Positions 59,812 to 64,000 of a stretch of DNA of 64,000 nt are shown here, piece by piece. The position numbers and the translations under genes are program-made. Each line of letters begins with the position of its first letter. Position 1 is the first letter of the stretch. The stretch is from Sediminibacterium sp. KACHI17 (GTDB taxonomy: Bacteria > Bacteroidota > Bacteroidia > Chitinophagales > Chitinophagaceae). The DNA lies in the NCBI RefSeq assembly GCF_040362915.1, contig NZ_AP029612.1, positions 2,852,001 to 2,916,000 on the forward strand, given 5' to 3'. The notes below the pieces were generated by a model. The model was given only the letters and a program-made list of their open reading frames with translations, did no database searches and was not told the DNA's origin.

Positions 59812-61875
59812 ATGCTTACCCCGGAATTACTTCTCAAGGCATATCAACTCATGGTCACCGCAAAGTCCATGTGTGATACTTATGATGCCAATAGACAGAT
59901 CTGTAAATATGTACATTCTACTTCTCGCGGACATGAAGCCATTCAACTCGCAACTGGTATGCAATTGCTGCCTTGCGATTGGGTGAGCCCTTATTATAGA
60001 GATGATAGTATCATGTTATCCATCGGTTTTCAACCGTATGAACTAATGCTTCAACTGTTGGCCAAAAAAGAAGATCCCTTTTCCGGGGGAAGATCTTATT
60101 ACTGTCATCCTAGCAGCAGAGATGAAAATCGTCCCTTCATTATTCATCAAAGTAGTGCCACCGGTATGCAGGCCATTCCAACAACAGGATTGGCGCAGGG
60201 TATTCAATATTTAGAAAAGACACAGCATAATAAAATGCCCACTACCGACGGTCAATTACCGATAGTAGTTTGTTCTTTAGGGGATGGAAGTGTTACAGAA
60301 GGTGAGGTCAGTGAAGCCTTACAGTTTGCGGTACTCAAGCAATTGCCGATCATATACCTGGTACAGGATAATCAATGGAGCATCAGTGCTTCTGCGGAAG
60401 AAGTGAGAGCTATGAATGCCTATGATTATGCACAAGGGTTTAAAGGGTTAAGAAGATGGCAGTGTGATGGCAGTGATTTTATTCGCAGTTATGAAACCAT
60501 GGCGGAAGCCATTGCATATACAAGAACGGAAAGAAAACCTGCATTGGTTCATGCTAAAGTGCCTTTATTAGGACATCATACCAGTGGTGTACGAAGAGAG
60601 TTTTACAGAAGCAGGGAAGATTTATTGAAGCATGGATTGTATGACCCACTTCCCAAATTAAGATTATTACTTACTGATGTAGGAATTGCAGAACATGTGA
60701 TCACAGATATTGAGAAGCAGGCGGAAGAGAAAGTACAGGCAGATTTTCAACGTGCACAAACAGCACCGGATCCCGATCCGCGTTCGGTTGAAGAACATGT
60801 TTTTGCTCCTACACCTATTACCGAAGAAAAAGGGCAACGTAGTCCTAAGAATGGTGAGAAAGTTTTGATGGTAGATGCAGCATTACATGCTATTGAAGAA
60901 CTGATGGAAGAATATCCTGAAGCAATTCTATATGGTCAGGACGTAGGCGCCCGTTTGGGTGGTGTATTCAGAGAAGCAGCAACATTGGGTGAAAAATTTG
61001 GAGAGCATCGTGTTTTTAATACCGCAATTCAGGAAGCCTATATTGTAGGTTCTACTGCGGGGCTCTCTGCACTTGGTATCAAGCCCATGGTAGAAGTACA
61101 GTTTGCTGATTATATCTATCCAGGCTTCAATCAATTGGTAACAGAATTATCAAAATCTTGCTATCTCTCTAATGGCAAATTCCCTGTAGGGATGGTCTTA
61201 AGAGTGCCAACCGGTGCTTATGGAGGGGGAGGACCTTATCACAGTGGTAGTGTGGAAAGTACTTTACTAACCATTAAGGGGATTAAAGTGGTGTATCCAT
61301 CGAATACCGCTGATATGAAGGGTTTACTCAAGGCAGCATTTCATGATCCCAATCCGGTGGTCATGCTGGAGCACAAGGGATTGTATTGGAGTAAAGTACC
61401 CGGCACAGAAGATGCAAAAATGGTAGAGCCTTCGCGTGATTATCTGTTGCCATTGGGTAAGGCTAATATTGTGTTGGCTGCTGATATTTCTCGTGTGAAA
61501 AAGGGGGAAACGGTTTGTATCATCACCTATGGAATGGGTGTTTATTGGGCAAAAGCTGCCGCGGCTCAGTTCCCCGGACAGGTTGAGATCGTTGATTTAA
61601 GAACCCTGCATCCATTAGATGAAGAAATGATCTTTAACCAGGTCAAAAAACATGGCAAAGTGCTGGTTTTAAGCGAGGAGCAACAAAATAATTCCTTTGC
61701 AGAAGCATTGGCCCTACGCATTACCAACCACTGCTATCATTTTCTGGATGCCCGTGTAGAAGTGATGGGGGCATTGAACCTGCCTGCGGTACCTATTAAT
61801 CTGGTCTTAGAAGCCGCCATGCTCCCCAATGCCCAAACCGTTCAAGAACGGATCGCTAAATTGTTGGCATACTAA
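59812..61875 (+). CDS. Alpha-keto acid dehydrogenase E1, fused alpha and beta subunits
   Basis: The 687-residue protein joins both E1 subunits of the branched-chain/pyruvate dehydrogenase type. The alpha half (1-320) has STSRGHEAIQLA near 43, YYRDDSIMLSIG near 62 and the thiamine diphosphate motif LGDGSVTEGEVSEA near 161, ending near IYLVQDNQ. The beta half (about 345-687) has ILYGQDVGARLGGVFREA near 377, VEVQFADYI near 427, GAYGGGGPYHSGSVES near 467 and VDLRTLHPLDEE near 598. It decarboxylates an alpha-keto acid and passes the acyl group to E2, which is not in the window. The keto-acid substrate is uncertain. Confidence 0.93.
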   Translation: MLTPELLLKAYQLMVTAKSMCDTYDANRQICKYVHSTSRGHEAIQLATGMQLLPCDWVSPYYRDDSIMLSIGFQPYELMLQLLAKKEDPFSGGRSYYCHPSSRDENRPFIIHQSSATGMQAIPTTGLAQGIQYLEKTQHNKMPTTDGQLPIVVCSLGDGSVTEGEVSEALQFAVLKQLPIIYLVQDNQWSISASAEEVRAMNAYDYAQGFKGLRRWQCDGSDFIRSYETMAEAIAYTRTERKPALVHAKVPLLGHHTSGVRREFYRSREDLLKHGLYDPLPKLRLLLTDVGIAEHVITDIEKQAEEKVQADFQRAQTAPDPDPRSVEEHVFAPTPITEEKGQRSPKNGEKVLMVDAALHAIEELMEEYPEAILYGQDVGARLGGVFREAATLGEKFGEHRVFNTAIQEAYIVGSTAGLSALGIKPMVEVQFADYIYPGFNQLVTELSKSCYLSNGKFPVGMVLRVPTGAYGGGGPYHSGSVESTLLTIKGIKVVYPSNTADMKGLLKAAFHDPNPVVMLEHKGLYWSKVPGTEDAKMVEPSRDYLLPLGKANIVLAADISRVKKGETVCIITYGMGVYWAKAAAAQFPGQVEIVDLRTLHPLDEEMIFNQVKKHGKVLVLSEEQQNNSFAEALALRITNHCYHFLDARVEVMGALNLPAVPINLVLEAAMLPNAQTVQERIAKLLAY

Positions 61876-61894
61876 GTATGAACCCCTATATTTG
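61864..61894 (+). promoter_or_regulatory. Promoter of tRNA-Met (TTG-N20-TATATTTG)
   Basis: TTG (61864-61866), 20 bp, TATATTTG (61887-61894), 26 bp before the tRNA. The -33 part lies within the last codons of the E1 gene. Confidence 0.5.
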
Positions 61895-61920
61895 CACCCC
61901 GTAAATGAAAATTTACACAT

Positions 61921-61994
61921 GGCGGGGTAGCTCAGGTGGTTAGAGCGTTGGATTCATAACCCAAAGGTCTCGGGTTCAACTCCCGATCCCGCTA
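61921..61994 (+). tRNA. tRNA-Met (CAT anticodon)
   Basis: The 74-nt sequence folds as a cloverleaf: acceptor GGCGGGG with TCCCGCT (G-T pairs at both ends), D arm GCTC/GAGC, anticodon loop with CAT (61955-61957), T arm TCGGG/CCCGA with TTCAACT loop, discriminator A61994. CCA is not encoded. The paired first position (rather than the C1-A72 mismatch of initiators) suggests an elongator tRNA-Met, though a lysidine-modified tRNA-Ile cannot be excluded. A terminator follows at 62004-62030. Confidence 0.92.
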
Positions 61995-61999
61995 CGATA
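61954..61999 (+). repeat. attL-like 46-bp direct repeat (within tRNA-Met)
   Basis: These 46 bases, from the anticodon loop of tRNA-Met to 5 nt past its end, recur without a mismatch at 63266-63311. Confidence 0.9.
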
Positions 62000-62003
62000 T
62001 AAG

Positions 62004-62030
62004 GAGCCTTCTCATCAAGGCTCTTTTTTT
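62004..62030 (+). terminator. Terminator after tRNA-Met
   Basis: GAGCCTT/AAGGCTC with a 6-nt loop and seven T. A diverged copy follows the second repeat at 63314-63340. Confidence 0.88.
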
Positions 62031-62032
62031 GT

Positions 62033-62053
62033 TCATAACCTAAAGATCTCGGG
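62033..62053 (+). repeat. Partial, mutated copy of the tRNA-Met 3' half
   Basis: Twenty-one bases match tRNA-Met from 61954 onward with two substitutions, directly after the tRNA terminator. Confidence 0.7.
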
Positions 62054-62161
62054 CCGAGACGATTAGCTTTTGTATGTATAGTTAAAAATTTTATTAACTT
62101 TCTTATATCGGAGTTTGGTAATGCTTATTTTATCGAAGTATATAGTTATTAAACTTAGTCT

Positions 62162-63232
62162 ATGATTAGTTTTATAAAGATTCGATCTGTAGGTAAGCGG
62201 ATAGCTATATCAATTGGTTTATTATTCTGCATTGCTTTTTTAGACCTATTTATTTCTCCAGAAGTAACAATTGCTCCACTTTATGTAATTCCACTTATAT
62301 TATTTGCTGACGAGGAGCGAATTTCTAGTACCTATTGTATTTTGTTTGCTATTCTAATTCCATTTATCTGGTCATTTATTGATTATCATAAACATGATTA
62401 TACCAAGGAACTTTTTCATATTGTAAATGCTTTAACCAAAGGGTTTTTAACTGTTATTTTAGTCATCGGGATTAGGCAGTACAAATTTTTGAAAGCTACT
62501 AAAATTGAATTAGCTGCTTCAAAAGAAAGTTTAGAGCAAACCAATAGTGAACTAAATAAGTTCATAGGTATGGCAGCACATGACATACGAAATCCAATAG
62601 GATCAATATTAATGTGTACTGAAATGATGTTAGAAGATGAGAATACAGCAGAAGAATCTAAAGAATGGTTAAGCATGATTCGCATAACTGCTCAAAATTC
62701 CTTGGATATTGTTTCTGATACTTTAAATATCAGTAAGATTCAGTCAGGTACAATCGATTTAGTCATTCAGAAACTTGACTATAAACAGCTTATTAATGAT
62801 GTTGTTGTATCCAATCAATTTATGGCTAATCAGAAGGGACAAAAAATCATTGTTAAGGCAGAGGATACTCAATTAGAAGTTAATTGTGATAAAGGTAGAA
62901 TTACGCAAGTTCTAAATAATTTAATCACAAATGCGATTAAATATTCCGAAAAGAATACTGAAATAGAAATTCAGATAGCTAAAAATAATGGTGAAACAAT
63001 AAAGACAAGCATTATTGATCATGGTTTAGGCATTGATGCAAAATATCATGATAAACTTTTTGATCCATTCGTCACTACTGATAATAAGCCTACAAATAAT
63101 GAGTCAAAAACAGGATTGGGATTGGCAATTGTAAAAAAGATAGTTGAATTACATCATGGGAATATTGGGTTTACCAGTGAAGTAGGCAAGGGCTCAACTT
63201 TTTTCTTTGAATTACCTGTTTATTCCGATTAG
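62162..63232 (+). CDS. Sensor histidine kinase, A+T-rich, between tRNA repeats
   Basis: The 356-residue protein has three or four membrane segments within residues 13-105, a coiled linker (about 110-135), HisKA with AAHDIRNPIGS (phospho-His near 140), and HATPase: N box NLITNAIKYSE near 257, G1 IIDHGLGIDAKY near 285 and G2 KTGLGLAIVKKIVELHHG near 318. Its input domain is not recognised and no response regulator adjoins. Codons are markedly more A+T-rich than in the neighbouring genes (many ATT, TTA and AAT), which points to acquisition by transfer. The gene fills the space between two exact tRNA-Met fragments. Confidence 0.9.
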   Translation: MISFIKIRSVGKRIAISIGLLFCIAFLDLFISPEVTIAPLYVIPLILFADEERISSTYCILFAILIPFIWSFIDYHKHDYTKELFHIVNALTKGFLTVILVIGIRQYKFLKATKIELAASKESLEQTNSELNKFIGMAAHDIRNPIGSILMCTEMMLEDENTAEESKEWLSMIRITAQNSLDIVSDTLNISKIQSGTIDLVIQKLDYKQLINDVVVSNQFMANQKGQKIIVKAEDTQLEVNCDKGRITQVLNNLITNAIKYSEKNTEIEIQIAKNNGETIKTSIIDHGLGIDAKYHDKLFDPFVTTDNKPTNNESKTGLGLAIVKKIVELHHGNIGFTSEVGKGSTFFFELPVYSD

Positions 63233-63265
63233 TCTAATATGATTTTTAACTTAATGATTTGATTA

Positions 63266-63311
63266 TCATAACCCAAAGGTCTCGGGTTCAACTCCCGATC
63301 CCGCTACGATA
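63266..63311 (+). repeat. attR-like 46-bp direct repeat of the tRNA-Met 3' end
   Basis: An exact copy of 61954-61999. It lacks the 5' half of the tRNA, so it is not a functional gene. Confidence 0.9.
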
Positions 63312-63313
63312 CA

Positions 63314-63340
63314 GAGCCTTCTTATGAAGGCTCTTTTTTT
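63314..63340 (+). terminator. Second copy of the tRNA terminator
   Basis: GAGCCTTC/GAAGGCTC with a TTAT loop and seven T, related to 62004-62030 but with compensated stem changes. Confidence 0.85.
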
Positions 63341-63344
63341 GCTT

Positions 63345-63372
63345 ATAACCCAAAGGTCTCGGGTTCAACTCC
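63345..63372 (+). repeat. Further 28-bp copy of the tRNA-Met 3' half
   Basis: Twenty-eight bases identical to tRNA-Met positions 61957-61984 follow the second terminator. The match then stops. Confidence 0.85.
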
Positions 63373-63715
63373 TGCCGTACTTCATAATATTCTAAAATGT
63401 CCACTGTTTTAGCCGGAAATGGCTTATCTGATTTCTAAATACGTGCATTTGGCCACTCAGTTACTTTTTTCGATTCATTGACTTCTAGTGAAAGTCGATA
63501 ATAAATATTTTCTCCTAATACAGGTGGATCATACGTAGCTAATGGTATGATTTAAATTATTGCTGCTTATAGATGGTTTCTTTTCCATTTAAAAATCACC
63601 TGGGTGGTCATTTAGCAGGTCAGAATGGTCATTCGGTAAAGAGTTGATAAGTTGTCTTCTGGCACTGATTCATTTTTGCCTCGTAAAACAAAATATTTAT
63701 CAAAAAAAGTAAGCA
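63373..63715. other. Gene-poor decayed stretch with possible insertion-sequence ends
   Basis: No full gene lies here. A segment with TGTCCACTGTTTTAGCCGG (from about 63409) and another with GGGTGGTCAT, GGTCAGAATGGTCATTCGG (about 63605-63640) resemble, from memory, the terminal repeats of IS21-type elements in Bacteroidota. Between them is a short coding-like fragment on the minus strand (63435-63551). The reading as a collapsed insertion is weak. Confidence 0.3.
63435..63551 (-). pseudogene. Possible C-terminal gene remnant
   Basis: A 38-residue minus-strand frame bounded by stops reads like real protein (ending EVNESKKVTEWPNARI before a stop at 63437-63435) and has no start codon or promoter. 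It may be the tail of a gene whose 5' part was lost. Such short frames also arise by chance. Confidence 0.3.
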
Positions 63716-64000
63716 ATGAAAAAAGGAATCTTATTCGCATTTCTAGTGACTGCAGCGATAGCTGTTAATGCTCAAAGTAAAAGTAAAATTAAAGGGTTAG
63801 GTGCCGGTATGGTATCAGTAACAAATGTTGATGGTAAAATGGCTTTAAATATTGGTGGATATGGTGGTATCCTGATCAATGATAAGTGGACATTTGGTGC
63901 ATCAGGTAATAACTTCTTCTTAAGTAAACGCATTGGTGCCGAAAATAGAAAGTTTCAATTTTCTTATTATGGACTGTATAATGAATATCGTTTTGGACAA
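63716..64000 (+). CDS. Secreted, probably outer-membrane protein (5' part, runs off the window)
   Basis: The frame is open for 95 codons to the window end. The product starts with a signal peptide (MKKGILFAFLVTAAIAVNAQ, cleavage after Ala-Gln or just before Gln), followed by glycine-rich amphipathic stretches (ALNIGGYGGILIND, then KWTFGASGNNFFLS and a YYGLYNEYRFG segment) with the alternating pattern of beta-barrel strands. An outer-membrane protein of the OmpA/OmpW-like size class is a guess. No family can be named from this part. Confidence 0.6.
   Translation, partial: MKKGILFAFLVTAAIAVNAQSKSKIKGLGAGMVSVTNVDGKMALNIGGYGGILINDKWTFGASGNNFFLSKRIGAENRKFQFSYYGLYNEYRFGQ

Noticed and set aside
63266..63311. 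Second tRNA-Met gene
   Set aside because: Only the 3' half is present; the acceptor 5' strand and D arm are missing.

Overview
The window looks like a chromosomal segment of a Bacteroidota bacterium, most likely of the Chitinophagaceae kind. Supporting signs are a SusC/SusD pair, two large proteins with the gliding-motility (CHU_C) type IX secretion tail, a PorE-like OmpA protein, a GLPGLI protein, a bacterial GGGP-synthase homologue, TAnnTTTG promoter boxes and almost no Shine-Dalgarno sequences. Base composition is moderately A+T rich. The genus is an inference. Most genes are core housekeeping genes on both strands in short operons. No rRNA, CRISPR array or intact transposase is visible.

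Layout. 1-9.2 kb: end of an M28 peptidase, DUF1684 protein, a membrane protein, GGGP synthase, the B12-dependent ribonucleotide reductase nrdJ, a DM13 lipoprotein overlapping an outer-membrane protein, and a GGCT-like protein. 9.2-16.6 kb: a GMC oxidoreductase with its gluconate-dehydrogenase-type small subunit, metG, an LD-carboxypeptidase and two divergent alpha/beta hydrolases. 16.6-25.6 kb: rhodanese and kup, an unknown secreted protein, a membrane protein, purQ, two DsbD-type genes and an ECF sigma factor. 25.8-34 kb: uvrA, DUF4293, glyA, a nucleotidyltransferase, a four-helix-bundle protein, nitronate monooxygenase and an SDR. 34-49 kb, mostly minus strand: two CHU_C/PKD proteins, a hydrolase, lnt, guaB, dprA, a porE-like gene, queE and folD. 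49-61.9 kb: susC/susD, DUF3467, radC, prs, rplY, a histidine kinase, pth, an FAH-family gene and a fused E1 dehydrogenase. 61.9-64 kb: tRNA-Met, an A+T-rich histidine kinase bounded by copies of the tRNA 3' half, decayed DNA, and the start of a secreted protein.

Two things stand out. First, the 3' half of tRNA-Met plus 5 nt (46 bp) is repeated exactly 1312 bp downstream, with shorter copies beside each. Between the copies lies one orphan kinase and no integrase, like the attL/attR scar of a tRNA-targeting element. Second, many intergenic gaps carry short arrays with a strict 7-nt period, in at least three word families (CTTGNAG, GWCYATR, ATRGCTN). They are often arranged as inverted repeats, overlap stop codons of neighbouring genes, and once supply a gene's N-terminus. 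I found no multi-gene defence or biosynthetic system, so these DNA structures are the best candidates for something undescribed.

Functional links: the two CHU_C proteins are predicted type IX secretion cargo, and the PorE-like protein is a predicted part of that machine. Lnt matures lipoproteins such as the SusD, DM13 and gluconate-dehydrogenase-subunit-3-like proteins. purQ, guaB, prs, glyA, folD and nrdJ together cover purine, one-carbon and deoxynucleotide supply.
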